Shown: piece by piece, positions 35,240 through 46,912 of the stretch
How the letters are laid out: each line of letters begins with the position of its first letter
Position numbering within the stretch: the stretch's first letter is position 1
NCBI GenBank assembly: GCA_019188255.1
Contig: JAETXT010000005.1
Location: 5,394,001 to 5,458,000, forward strand
Length of the DNA: 64,000 nt
Source: Verticillium longisporum
Taxonomy: Eukaryota > Ascomycota > Sordariomycetes > Glomerellales > Plectosphaerellaceae
Reading direction: 5' to 3'
Made by a program: the position numbers and the translations under genes
Notes under the pieces: generated by a model
Database searches by the model: none
The model's input: the letters and a program-made list of their open reading frames with translations, nothing else
Told to the model about the DNA's origin: nothing

Positions 35240-36855
35240 TCACGGAGTTCGGGGGCGCTTCCAGTAGTATTGCTATTTCCATTGTTAGACATGATGAACA
35301 TTTGAAGGCAGGTATAGGGGGGGTAAACGGAACGTACCTTGTGCTGTTTCCTGCACGCCCGCAGACTCGGCTTGCGCAGGCCATCGGTGACGGCGAGCCT
35401 CCGCTGCTCGTCGTCGTCACCCTCGGGCATGTAGTAGTACTCGCTTTCGAGGGCCTGGCCGGCGGCATCCTTGCCCTGGCGCGAGATGATGCCAATGCAG
35501 ACGGTGCCCTCGATGATGGAACGCAGGGTGCTCTTCGTGAGGCCACGCTTCTCCTCGGCGGGCAGCGCGTTCATAATGGCAGACAGGGGCGTGGACGAGA
35601 GACGGGAGAAGGCGAGCTGGTTGACGACGTGGTTCTTGACCGTGGGGTTCTCAATCGCTGGTGCAGGCGAGGGCTCGCGCTTGGGAGACGGCTCGACCTC
35701 CTCCTCCTTCACCTTGGCGAGGATGGGGGACGAGGCGAGAGGAAGCTGGTGTGGCCGCGGCGCACGCTTGGGAGTCGTGGGCTTGGGAGAGCATGTGGTG
35801 ATCGAGGCGAGACGGTTGGAGATGTTGGCGCCAAAGGGACCAAACGAGTGGACAACGGGGTCGTTCTCCTCATCGGGGTTCTCGTCCTCATCAGGGTCGC
35901 TGAGGTCGGACGAGAACGAGTTGGTCACCTCGGTCATGAAGCTCTGACCAACGCCCGGACCAGGCTCGCCGTGCTTGGGCAAGTCATCCTCGGCGCTGAA
36001 GTCCTCAAAGATCTGGATTTCGTCGCTCGCGCTCCCGGGCAGGAGTGACTGGGGGCGCTGCGAGGATGTGTTGGTGGTGGCCGGGGTAGGAGACTCGGGT
36101 GTCTCGATACGCGGCGCGCGGCGAATCGGGCTCGACTGAAGAGCGGCAACACCACGGGCCTGGGGACGCGGCGAGTCCTCCCAAGACGAGTCTGAGAGAT
36201 TGCCGAGGACATCGCGGTGGTCCTTCTTAGGCCATTGGATCATGAGGCGAGCATCGTGCACGTCCACCATGATCTCGGTGCCCTCCGTCTCCGATGTGAA
36301 CGAGTCTCCCTTGAGGAGCTCCCACGTGCGGCCCTGGCAGTGCAGCTTCAGTCCGTTCCAGCCATTGCACACGATCTCAATCTTGTTGGGGTGTAGAGGC
36401 GAGGCGGCAGGCACGTAGCGGGCCTTGACGTGCACGCGTGACACGAGACGGTTGCCGGAGAGCTGGTAGTGGGAAGAGTTGCTGGAGCGGCCCATGAGGA
36501 GCGTCTCGCCATTGTCGTTGAGCTCGATCGAGGGAACAGAGGCGAGAGGGGCGCGTTCGGCAGAAGAGGAGCCGGGACGTACAATGCTGGGACGTACAAT
36601 GCTGGGACGGCGGGCGACACGCGGCGGCGAGGACGAGAGGATGCCGGTGCTGGACGTGGGCACAGGCGTGGGATACTTGAGGTGAGCACCGGCACCTCCA
36701 ACGGAGCCGTCTCGTGCCTGCCTCTTAAGCGGCCGAGGGAAGCCTGGTGAGGAGGAAAGAGGCTCGAATGGTGGCAGAAGGGTTGGTGCAGGACGCTTGA
36801 CGCCGGCGACAGGGAGCACAGGCTCGATGGTTCTCCGAGGCGGCGACGAGTTCAT
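35240..36855 (-). CDS. FHA-domain protein, Tos4/Plm2-like
   Basis: Spliced CDS is complement(join(35240..35272,35338..36855)), 516 aa; the intron gives the C-terminus CRKQHKQYYWKRPRTP. Residues 110-210 form an FHA domain: LLMGRSSNSSHYQLSGNRLV carries the GRS..N phosphothreonine-binding pattern, then SRVHVKARY and GWNGLKLHCQG. The C-terminal block (LTKSTLRSIIEGTVCIGIIS, then EYYYMPEGDDDEQRR, LRKPSLRACRKQHK) is shared by fungal Tos4-like proteins. Those are chromatin- or checkpoint-linked FHA proteins acting in G1/S and replication-stress control. The middle is acidic and disordered. A 15-bp tandem duplication (about 36575-36605) encodes a doubled RPSIV. The Tos4 assignment rests on layout, not alignment. 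Confidence 0.82.
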
Positions 36856-39137
36856 TGTGGACGCGACCAGTCGATGTGAGAATGGTATAGGGTGTTGTAG
36901 AAGATTGGCGGAGGGAATCTCGACGTGATTCCCTCTGAAAGTGTCGTGATATAGCGCGTCTTCGCGTGTGGAGGCTCAATATCAGACGTGGACGTGGCTC
37001 GCGTGTTGCTCCAGGTTGAGTCGTGTAAGTGTTGGTGCTGTGACTGGTCGATGGGATTCGATATGCAGGAACTTTGAGTAGTCGAGGGGAGATTCGAGGT
37101 TTCTGTGAGAACCGAACGAGGAAGACTGAGTTTCCAAGGAAAGGAGGGGTTATTGGTTTCTGCTTGTGTTTCTTCAAGAAGTGGTTGCAGGTCGGGTGGG
37201 AAGAGGCCAGGCGAATGTGGTGGTGCGGGACTGGGCCTTTTTGATCTGGGCCTAGCCTTGGGGAGGGCCGGATGAGAGAGGAGCGTCACGGTTCGTGGTC
37301 GTGTTCTGCTGCTGCGGTCTGAGACGCGGCCGCATCGCGTTGGCGTTTAAAGGTGGGCACTGACACGTCCGTCGAGACGCGCTGGGTCGGGCTGGGGTGC
37401 GCTGTAAGTGCGCTGTAGTGAGATCTTCTCCAGGGCATCTGACACCTGGATCGAGCATTCTCAGGGCACCTCTTACAGGGGTCTCCAGGCATGACGTCGG
37501 TGGGTTGTCACGTCCACGGAGCCACGAGCAACGAGCCACGAGCCAGAGAGTGGATTCAATATCTGCCCTCCCTCCTCCCTCCTCCCTCATGGCCCTCTAG
37601 ATATTGAGCCTCAAGTGAAAGAAACGACGTGGAAGTTCCTCCCAATAGTCTGTAACTGCATCCCTCAGTTTCTCTTCCCAATTTTCGCCGGCGCCATCGT
37701 CGATCCTCCGTCAAGCACGACGGCGCGTCGACAAATGCCCGCCATACCCCTCCGGCGGCCGGTTCCCCCCAAAGTGCCAGCCTCCCAAATACACGTCTCC
37801 ACCAACACGCTCCTACTCGCTCTACCAGTGCGCGCCTTCCATGTCAAGCAGGTGCCTTTTTTCCCCATGGATTCGCTTCTCGCTTCACCTCCGCGGCCAA
37901 GTCCCAACCCAGACAGAAGCCAATTAGCCGCAACATATTTTATGCCCGTCTCCCCCCCAGCAGCGACAGGCCAGTCCTGTCTTGTCTCGTTGCGCCGCTG
38001 CTGATTTGCGCAACCGATCATTTCCACAGTCGGCTGTCAGATGTCTGTCTGGTCGTGTGCAAATCTGACCTTTCCCTTCTTCTCCCTCAGTCGTGTGTAT
38101 ATGTGCTCACTGACGTGCCCGTCCCTCTGGGATGAAGCCTGGCCGGTCTCATATGATCCCATCACGTCTTGCCTCCCCCCACCAGCCCAGGCAGGAACGG
38201 CTGGCTGGCGCAGGAACGAATCGCCGCGGGCCAACCAATGTCATGACGCTTGCTTTCCCTTGTGGGAAAGCTTTCTGCCCCCCCGAAAATGTGAAAATCA
38301 AAATGACCCTCCCCCAGCCTGCATGTGCACTCCGCTATGCCACTTCTGGGCGTCCCTGTCTCCAGAACGCGACTCCTCGCCGAACGCATCTGAGGCCCGC
38401 TCGTGCCCCCTCTTCCTGCTGATCTAACCTGCCTCTGTCTTTTGGGACAGGGCATGATGCCCAATGGCGGATGAGTCAGCGGCGTTGCTGCCAGTGGTTC
38501 ACCGGGCTTGCCCGCTCCGCAGAAGTTGGGCGTGTGCCGCCTTCCGACTTGCAGCTTGCACTCTGAACGAGTGAGACGCGAGGTTGGGCAGGGCGGTTCT
38601 GGGGCGGTGATGACACGGCCATGTGATTGATCAGAAAAGCAGGAAGGAATTTGGACATCATGGACGTTGAGTGGCGAAAGAAAAAGAACCGGCCACCGCC
38701 AATTCACGCAAGGGCGCTGCATGGGATAGAGGCCGCGCAACGGGATCGTATTCTCGTATCGTGGAGGTGTCGGAATGGAAATAGCGAAGAGCAAGAAAGA
38801 AGACGATAGAGGCAGGATTCAACTTTCATGCAGACCAAAGACACATGACACAAAGTCTAGACCACCTCAACACCAACAACTCCATGCTAGGTCATTGGTG
38901 ATGTCTGCTTCGGTCAAGATCTCCACCGAGAACCACTGTCGGTCAAGCGGCCAAAGTGGACCGTGCACTTATCGAACCCGATCTACTGTCTTATCGGCTG
39001 CCCAAGACCCCTGCCGAAAAAAAATCTGGACGACTGAACGAAGCTTTTGCGAAGAAAAGTCCCCGCCATATCCAACCACCACCTATTTGGACGGGCACCT
39101 TCAAAGTCACCGACTCCATTCAACTCAAATCGACACA
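36856..39137. other. large divergent intergenic region, 2.3 kb
   Basis: Between the divergent FHA and L1-domain genes. Many short frames on both strands but none with a recognisable motif. Pyrimidine-rich tracts precede the ATG at 39138. The longest frame (38162-38794, minus strand) has the skewed Pro/Arg/Ser composition of a chance frame. Either promoters with long 5' UTRs or an unannotated noncoding RNA could lie here. Confidence 0.45.
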
Positions 39138-40447
39138 ATGGCCGCTACCAAGGAAATCGCGACGCGGTCGCAGACCTCTGCCGTCACCATTGACCCTGAG
39201 CAGGTACATTGAAACCCTCACCGCGATGTCCTCTGCCAGTCAACGTACCCAGTGTCTAACATGAATGGTGCAGACCCTCAAGGCCTCCAAGGCTCTCCTC
39301 GCCCACATTCAAAAGTCAGCGACCGAGTCGGCGCAGAACTCGGACAAGAAGAAGCTCCTCGAGGACGAGGACGATGTCGCCGCCCAGACGCCCATCTGGC
39401 TGACGCTGACGACGAAGCGCCACATTGCCGACACGAACAAGCTCAAGCCCGGCCGCGTGCCCGTGCCGCACAGCTTCCACGCCGAGGACTCGACCATCTG
39501 CCTCATCGTCGCCTCGCCCCAGCGCGCCTACAAGGACGCCGTCGACGACGAGGCCTTCCCCGAGGCCCTGCGCAAGCGCATCACCCGCGTCATCGACATC
39601 AACCACCTGCAGAAGAAGTTCTCCCAGTACGAGGCGCAACGGAAGCTCTACGCCGAGCACGACATTTTCCTCGGCGACGAGCGCATCGTCACGAGGCTGC
39701 CCAAGGTAAGAGAGGCCCGCTCTGCCGCACGCCGTGCGATGGCAACATGGTGGGAGATCACCAGAATAGGAATGCTAACGGCCCCACGCGCAGGCCCTCG
39801 GCAAGACCTTCTACAAGTCCACCGCCAAGCGCCCCATCCCCGTCGCCGTGCAGGGGAAGAAGCCTGCGGCCGACGGCAAGAAGGCGGCCAAGCCCAAGAA
39901 CTCCGAGGCCAACGTCAACCCCGGCACGCCGGCCTACATTGCCGAGCAGATCGAGAAGGCACTGAGCGCGGCGTACGTCAGCCTGACGCCGTCGACCAAC
40001 ACGGCCGTCAAGATCGGCACGGCCGGCATGACGGCGCAGCAGGTGGCCGACAATGTCAACGCCCTGACGGCCGGCCTCGTCGAGCGCTTCGTGCCGCAGA
40101 AGTGGAAGAACGTGCGCGGCATCTACATCAAGGGCCCCGAGACGGTGGCGCTGCCCATCTGGGCCGCCGACGAGCTCTTCATCGACGACAAGGACGTCGT
40201 CGCCGACGCGACCGAGGCCGAGAAGCAGGCCGCCCTCGAGGCGCAGCAGGCCAATGTTGGCAAGAAGCGCAAGTCGGCCCTCGCGGCCGGCGAGGACGGC
40301 AAGGCGGCTGGCGGCAAAAAGTCCAAGAAGGAGACCACCGAGGCGGTGCCCGAGGCGGACGACGGCAAGCTCGACGCGCAGATTGCGGAGCGCAAGGAGA
40401 AGCTGAAGAAGCAGAAGGCCAAGGCCAAGGCGGCGCTCGAGAACTGA
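39138..40447 (+). CDS. ribosomal L1-domain ribosome-biogenesis factor (Cic1/Utp30 type)
   Basis: Spliced CDS is join(39138..39203,39274..39705,39794..40447), 383 aa. Intron borders are gtacat...gtgcag and gtaaga...gcgcag. The L1 domain runs from about residue 25 to 290: TPIWLTLTTKRHIAD, KPGRVPVPHS, CLIVASPQRAYKDA, VIDINHLQKKF, FLGDERIVTRLPKALGKTFY, KRPIPVAV, and FVPQKWKNVRGIYIKGPE. The C-terminal 90 residues are Lys/Ala/Glu-rich (KKRKSALAAGEDGKAAGGKK, KKQKAKAKAAL), a nucleolar-type tail. Cic1, Utp30 and human RSL1D1 bind pre-rRNA in pre-ribosomes in the nucleolus. The length is nearer Cic1, but orthology with Cic1 versus Utp30 cannot be settled here. Codon use is strongly GC3-biased, suggesting high expression. 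Confidence 0.87.
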
Positions 40448-40700
40448 AGAATAGGAGACAACAAAAATCCGAAAAAAGTGAGAGCGCTGGGCGGTGGACT
40501 TATGTATGTACCATGCATGAATGCAGGCGTATGGAGTTGGTCCTTTTTTTTGTAAGGGGGGGGCAAAAAAACCTCGGTCACAAGCAATTTAGAGAGCAGA
40601 GACGTGGCAGAATACAATGTTCAATTCACCCAAACCTAAACCTAAAAGCAAAATTCATCCCGTCTTCGTATGCTATCACTCGTTACATATCGTCTCATCA

Positions 40701-41701
40701 TTACAGCTCCTGAGACCACGCGTCTTCCAGAGGCAGCTCGGGCGCCTCAGCGGCAAACTTCTTGGAAGCTGGGCCGAGGAACTCGTGCATCGTGGCGTTG
40801 AGTTGCTCATTGGTGAACTGCATGTGTTCGCCGGGCACCTTCCTGAACTTGAGGCCGCCCTTGCGGTCGAGCGCGCGCAGGCCGATCCAGTCCTCGGTGT
40901 ACAGCTTGCGCGCGCGCAGCGGCAGGCTCTCGGTGCCGTTGACCTCCTCGAACCACGACGTCTCCTTGGGGATGACGGTCGTGTCGTGCTCGAACATGAT
41001 CATGACAAAGCTGACGAGGCGGGCCACGTTCTCGGCGTAGGCGTCATTCTTCGTCGCGCGCTCGTTGTTGATGTCGGCGAGAAAGTTGGACGACTCGATG
41101 TACTTCTCATACTCGGCGGGGGCCGGGTCGCGGTAGTACTGGGCGGGGACGAGGCGGTTCTGGACAAAGGAGGACCACTGGTTGAAGCGCAGCAGGGCCA
41201 TGGCGCCCTTGCAGAGGAGGTCGCCATCCTTGCAGGCACGGAAGCTGACGATGCCGTTGTGCTGGCTGCCGTAGGTGATGAGGGAGCGGACGGGGGCGCG
41301 TTGCAGCGCTCTACGTAGCCGCGAAGGAACTGGCCGCCCTGGGAGAAGCCGATGGCGTCGACGGCCGGGGCCGAGGAGAGGATGGGGTCGGCGGCGATAT
41401 CGGCGCAGACCTGCTCGAGCTGGGTCGAGACGTTGCCAAAGAAGGTAGCCGAACGGTCGGCGTTGGGGTCGGCGCCAACCTTGACGATGTGAAAGTAGAT
41501 GCCGGGGAAAGCGGCATCGGCCAGCTCAGCGACCTGCTGGATGCCTTCACCGTCGTACGAGTCGCCTAGGCCATGCCAGATGATGAGGGGAAGAGGCGTA
41601 TCATCGTCGGCATCGGCGGCGGCGACAGCTGCAGGGTTCTGCTTGGATGCCGTGGCCAGGCAACCCAGGGCAAGCAGGCTGTAGGGAAGAATCGACTTCA
41701 T
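40701..41701 (-). CDS. PPT1: palmitoyl-protein thioesterase (one-base frameshift)
   Basis: About 333 aa if one base is supplied. The start at 41701 gives a signal peptide (MKSILPYSLLALGCLATA). PPT1 landmarks: PLIIWHGLGDS, the nucleophile Ser in DAIGFSQGGQFLRGYVERCN, YGSQHNGI, the FLADINNE segment, catalytic-Asp context MFEHDTTVIP, and His in PGEHMQFT. The enzyme removes palmitate from Cys in degraded proteins in the vacuole/lysosome. The frame breaks at the GGGGG run 41292-41296: upstream reads ...VERCNAPP, and the continuing protein VRSLITYGSQHNG lies in another frame, consistent with one missing base. No GT-AG intron fits. A start at 41719 would add six residues ahead of the signal peptide. 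Confidence 0.85.
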
Positions 41702-42591
41702 CGTGGTCGTGCGTAGCAAGTGTGGACAGCAAAGTCCTTGTTGGTGATGTTGATGATCATGCTGTGTTCAAGAACAAGGTGACGCAAGCGAACGGCCCTG
41801 GATAGGAAGCCAAGCAGGCAGGCAGGCAACTTCGAGCTGTGGCAAGCCGAGCTTCCCATTGGCCGCGTCCAGGACAAGGCGCTTGGAATCGGCGATATAA
41901 TGGTCCGCTTCCTCCAGGCTCCACTCGCGGCATGTCGGCCACAAGCACCGGCACGTAGTCCGGCGAAACAGTGGAACTCGCAGGGAGAGTGAACGCTGTA
42001 TGCACGGCCCTTCACCCCAACTCCAGTCACCTTACCTCGACTCCAGATCCAATGTCCATGCGGGCGTGCCATCGTACATCCCACGCTCGTCAGAAGTGCC
42101 ATCGTTCTTCCCACCTTGGACGTCTGCTTCACGATGTCCGCTTCGCATGGTGCAGCCAAGTCCGGAGATGCTAACGCGACCTGCTGATCTTCGCACCATG
42201 GTCAGGGGAACGTCCCGTTTCTGGCCTGCAGAGTCGATGGCGCGGCGAACTCGTCGTGGCTCCTGAAACGGATGCTGCAACATCCACCATGGAAGCATCG
42301 TTTCACAGTTCAGACGACTACCACGTCAGAAGCCATCGACGCTGAACTGGTGAGTGCGCCCGCGCGCACGGCATCAGGTGCCGACGCATGCGGCCCCCTT
42401 CTGCGAGGCGAGAGACTCACCTCACCATAAGTATGGGAGGCCGTCCACCCCTTCTTGGCGACCCATGCCCTCCGATAACATGACTGCTTTTGTTTGACCA
42501 TTGCGATATCAAGACTTCATCAGCCACTGTTCGATCAGCAAGAAAGATCAGCAACGATCAACGTATTTTTCTCCCCCTCAAGACAATCAAC
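41702..42591. other. intergenic between divergent genes
   Basis: Promoter of the thioesterase gene and upstream region of the small peptide frame. Holds a caggcaggcaggcaa microrepeat near 41814-41828. No gene supported. Confidence 0.45.
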
Positions 42592-42765
42592 ATGCACTTC
42601 GCTACTCTTCTCGTTGCCATCCTCCCGGCCGTGGTCCTGGCCCGTCCGTACCTCCCCTTGGATCTTCCCACTCTGCCTCCGAACACCGCGGCGCCTGATG
42701 TTCCCGTCATTCCGCGTGACGCACTCGAGGCTGCCGCTCTCGACCTGGTCGAGGCCAGCCAGTAG
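42592..42765 (+). CDS. candidate small secreted peptide, 57 aa
   Basis: Short frame MHFATLLVAILPAVVLARPY..., with a clear signal peptide and a likely cut after VVLA. The mature part is about 40 residues, Pro-rich then acidic/Ala-rich (DLPTLPPNTAAPDVPVIP, then ALEAAALDLVEASQ), with no cysteine. The last codons are followed by taggtgcag, so a donor overlapping the stop (gtaggt at 42762) could extend the gene; I could not fix an acceptor. The A-rich leader (caagacaatcaac) before the ATG is good fungal start context. Could be a small secreted protein or a propeptide fragment; it could also be spurious. Confidence 0.4.
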   Translation: MHFATLLVAILPAVVLARPYLPLDLPTLPPNTAAPDVPVIPRDALEAAALDLVEASQ

Positions 42766-43683
42766 GTGCAGAGGCCGACCACAAGACCATTTCACCATGG
42801 TATGTACGTCCTGCCATTCCATTGATCGTCAACCGCAGAGCATGATGGTTGACCAAGGTTCTCTCAGCCCGGTACAATGATGAAATGATGCCTGCTTGGG
42901 ATCAGCACAAGCACGGGGCGTTCTCCAGCTCGACTCCAGGCTAGTACAGGGACTTCACGGTCATTCGTGGCGTACAATGTGGCTATCATGACGAGGAGAT
43001 GCATGTACGATTAGGGGGCATCGCAAGGAGTAAAGGAGGCCGGGAGGCCTGAAAGCCAAGTTTTTTATTTGCTCGCAATCCCGACCATTTATGGTTGCAC
43101 CTGTCGTCTGCTGTGACGACATACAATCAACTAAACAGTTTGATCAAACAACATGACTTCTTTCAATGTACTGCTTTGTCGTGATTGTCAAGACTGTCGA
43201 GATGGCTTCCTGGACGATCCCAAGTGAGCGCCGTGGGAGGCTGGTGGAGCTTGGGGAAGGTGATTGGCCAATGAGGCGATCTGCTCCCCACTTCGAGTCT
43301 TTCCACTGAGATGCAGATGCTCCTGCAACTTTGTCATCGTTCAGTCGCGACAGCTCCAGCCTTGCCTCGTGCCGGGCTTTTACTTCAACAAGTCGACGAT
43401 ACTCAACTTACTCACCTCCCCAGCACGACACATCCTTAGCTCCCAATCCCGCTTTACCACTGAATCGATCTCACCAGCGGCCAGGTCGGGTCTTGACCCT
43501 CGATTCTACAGCGGCCGAGTCGCAAGCCAGGGGACTGCATCAACATTTTGGAGAGCGTTCACTCCTCACATCTTCGCATCCTCCTCGCGATCATCCCGAC
43601 AGCTTACTCAAATCCGTATGCGCCACTCTATGCTCGATCGCGACCGATAGAACACCCATCAGACTACCATAGCCTTGCCCAGC
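42766..43683. other. intergenic upstream of CTK2
   Basis: No supported coding sequence; overlapping frames in 43264-43672 share the same bases in several frames and show no motif. Presumably promoter and 5' UTR of the cyclin gene. Confidence 0.45.
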
Positions 43684-45260
43684 ATGGCTCCGAATGGCCC
43701 TCGGGCGCAGACGACCGCCAAAGATGCCGACAAGCTACCTCCTCAACCACCTGTCCCCGAAGGCGTCGTCGCTCTCGATCATACCGAACCCCCTAAGGGT
43801 CCGCACCCTGGTCACGTCCAGGTCGCATGTCTATTCACCCTCGAGCAGAAGCTGCAGCGTATGTTGAAAGAGCACGGGTGCGAGCCGGCCAGAGAAGACA
43901 TGTACCGGCTGCAAGGCGTGCAGCTGCTGGACAACGTCCGCGAGTACCTTCACCTGTAGGATCCCATGAAGAATCGTGTCCAGATTGGCAAACAATTTCC
44001 TGACACATGCGGCGCAGGCCAGTGCGCACCTTCGATACGGCGTGCTTCTATTTCCACCTTTTCCGTCTCTGCCATAGGGATGCCGAGTACAACTACCAGG
44101 ATGCCGCCCTCGCCTCCCTATTCTTGGCCTGCAAGGTTGAGGACACCATCAAAAAATCAAAAGAGATCTTGTGTGCTGCGTACAACATTAAGAATGCCGA
44201 GTTCACAACCACACAGGACGACAAGGTATGCGTGTGGTGTTTAGGGGGGTGCTCTTGGCGTTTCTCCATAAACCCCTTGTGAAGCACCGCCTCGGTGTCG
44301 CTGCTATTTTGGACGTGCCTGCTGACCACCCCCCACCCTTTTCCAGATGTTCGAACAGCCGTCCAAGATAGTGATAGGACTAGAACGTTTGATCCTGGAG
44401 ACGATCGGCTTCGACTTTCGCAGTCGGTACGCGCAAAAGTACTTTGTCAAGGCGATCAAGACGATCCTGGGCCCCTCGGCGACAAAGGCTTTTTTGCGAC
44501 GACGTACGACATGGGCATCGACCTACACAAGACCTTTGCGCCGATCAAGCAGACCACCTGGACAATGGCCCTGGCTGTGACTGAGCTCACGGCGCTCGTC
44601 ACAGGGGCACACATTGATGCGGTGCAAAAGGTCAAGCCGTCCGACTGGCACACGACCCGCGCCGACATTGTCGAAACGATGCTGGATCTCCTCGACCTCT
44701 ACACCCAGCACCCTAAATCGACAAAGGTGGGCTCGCTGTACGAAGAGCAGCACTTTTTCGACATCAAGAGAAAGGTCATGGCGGAAGTGGACACGGGCAT
44801 CAAGGAGAATGGCGCCGACAGGGGCCGCAAGGTCAGCCGCTACCTCGTCTGGTGTGAACAATGCAAGGTGGACGAGCCACAGCCTGGTTTCACGCCCGCC
44901 ATTACCCCAAGCTTCACCCCAAGTTTCACTCCCGGCTCGCCCGCCACGACGGGCTCGGCGCCGGGGAGCAACCCTCCTGTCAAGCGCAGCACACGCGGCA
45001 CCGGGGGCACGATGCGCTACGTTTTCGACATGGATCAGGCCAAGGTCGAGAAGAAGGCTGTGGACTCATACTTGCACGAAGAGTATGAGGATGTTGAAAT
45101 CGATCGGGTCGAGGCGATTCCCGAGGCTGAGCGCCAGCAGCAGCAGCAGCAGCACCATCAACAACAGCATCGCGATAGGAGACACGACGGTGGTCGCGGC
45201 GGTCCCTACTCACGGAACAATAACCGTGATCGTCGTAAGGGAGGACCGCGGTTTTACTGA
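43684..45260 (+). CDS. CTK2: CTDK-I cyclin subunit Ctk2 (one-base frameshift)
   Basis: Spliced CDS is join(43684..43955,44018..44225,44347..45260), about 464 aa once one base is supplied. The first cyclin box reads VREYLHLPVRTFDTACFYFH, YQDAALASLFLACKVEDTIK and SKEILCAAYNIKN; then MFEQPSKIVIGLERLILETI, GFDFRSRYAQKYFVKAIKT and the second repeat (LHKTFAPIKQTTWTMALAV). Ctk2/Lsc1 partners a Cdk12/Ctk1-type kinase that phosphorylates Ser2 of the RNA polymerase II C-terminal domain. The tail has FTP repeats (SFTPSFTPGSP) and a Q/H run. The frame breaks at the T run 44490-44495: GPSATKAF is followed by FATTYDMGID in the next frame, consistent with one lost base. Confidence 0.85.
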
Positions 45261-45779
45261 TGAGGCGATGGGGCTTGAGAGTGTATTCGTGATCCTACGT
45301 GGCACTTCTTTTGGCGTTTGGACGGGCGTTCAGGGGGGCTTGATACCCAGAGAGTCAACTCGGCCACTCAATTTGAAAAAGATACATTGTATCATTTGCT
45401 TGTTGTATTTCCTGGTCACTTGACGCTTTGATCCTGAAGCTGATGGCCAGTCAGCCGTGTGAAGATTGCGAATCAGCACCACGTCTCAACTATTCGTTCT
45501 CGAAATGTTGCGACTTGAGAAGGCACCCACCAGTCTCTAGAGCTCCGCCAATTCCGCTCATGATGAGTGGAGTTCCTGCTTGACTTACGGTTGCAGCGAA
45601 ACTCCGATCCTGGGAGATCTATCTCTCCCTTTTCTTAACTCCGGGCTACTAACACCGGAAGTATCGCGAGCCCAAGACGATTCGCGCCCTAGACCACGAC
45701 GACTCTCAACTGTCAAGCAGCAGTCACCATCAGAGCATCTGTCTACTATGCTATCCTTCCAACACCCCAACACCTCACC
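45261..45779. other. intergenic between tandem genes
   Basis: CTK2 3' UTR and promoter of the NAD(P)-binding protein gene. No feature recognised. Confidence 0.45.
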
Positions 45780-46612
45780 ATGCACCTCATTCTTACGGGG
45801 GCCACAGGCCTTGTCGGCACCAGTGTCCTTAATGCCATGCTCAAGACGAACGCCATCACGAAGATATCCATCCTCAGTCGACGGCCCGTTCCCATGGCCC
45901 AAAACTCAGACGATCCTAGAGTAGAAGTCATCATCCACAAAGACTTTGCCAAGTATGAACCCGAGGTCATGGATAAGCTTCAGGGTGCCACCGGCGCAGT
46001 CTGGGCTCTCGGCGTCAGCCAGACGCAGGCCTCCAAAGAGTACAGCCCCAGCGTAGCATTGTTGCGTCAACGAGAGCACACGACTGACGGGGACCCAGAG
46101 ACTACGTGACTATCACGAAAGACTACCCCCTAGCAGCAGCGAAAGCGTTCGCCAACCTCGCGTCGGCGGATGAGCCGTTTCGCTTCGTCTACGTGTCCGC
46201 CGGAGGCGCCACACAGACCCCGGGCTTTCTCACGCCCTACTACGGCGTCGTCAAGGGAGAAGCAGAGACTTTGCTGTCCGAGCTGCGCCTCCGTGAGCCA
46301 CGTCTTCGGACGGACTCGTTTCGCGCCGGGTTTGTGGATGCAGCACAGCATGCCGAGATTTTGCCTTTTGTCCCCCAGTCGCCTTTGCTGTACCGGCCGA
46401 TGATACCTCTCATGGCGGCGCTGATGAGGGGGTTTGGGGCGACGTGGATGCATTGTCCGACGGAGCCGCTGGGGCGATTCTTGACGGAGGTGGTTATGGG
46501 GAAGTTTGATGGGCAGCTGCAGGCTGAAGGCGACGACGTTGCGACTTTGCATGGCGGCTTGAGGATAATGGAGAATTGGACGTTCAGAAGGCTGGCTGGC
46601 CTTGGTTCATGA
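45780..46612 (+). CDS. NAD(P)-binding Rossmann protein (atypical SDR, epimerase-like)
   Basis: Spliced CDS is join(45780..46039,46099..46612), 257 aa; splicing joins SQTQASKE to DYVTITKDYPLAAAKAFANL. The N-terminus has the NAD(P) motif LILTGATGLVGTSVLNAML (GxxGxxG), then ILSRRPVPM. FRFVYVSAGGATQTPGF and PYYGVVKGEAETLL (a Y-x3-K pair, Tyr and Lys separated by VVKG-type spacing) resemble atypical short-chain dehydrogenases. A small fungal family of this layout is common; substrates are unknown. It is convergent with the GT28 gene, only about 300 bp away. Confidence 0.8.
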
Positions 46613-46912
46613 AACGGCAATGGCCGATCCGTGAGTCTGGGTCGTGAACCATATTTAGCTTGAGTTAAGTACGACAGGTTGAATGGATATAACATTCATC
46701 GATGCTCGGTCTACCTTTCAGCCATGTCTTGCAGAAGGGAAATGGTACTCGGTCTTTCTCGTTTGCCTTTTCTTGTATCGTCCTCAGTCTAGATTTACGG
46801 CGACCCCACTATGAAAGCCTTTGAGACTGCGATAGGCATTGAGGCCCTCGAGGGAATGTCCAAGTCGGGAGAATAAAGCTGTTCTATTGCAGTGGTCTCA
46901 TCCATATTGGTA

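Noticed and set aside
38162..38794. 210-codon minus-strand frame in the 2.3-kb intergenic region
   Set aside because: Pro/Arg/Ser-skewed chance-frame composition, no domain, and overlapping frames on the other strand are equally open.
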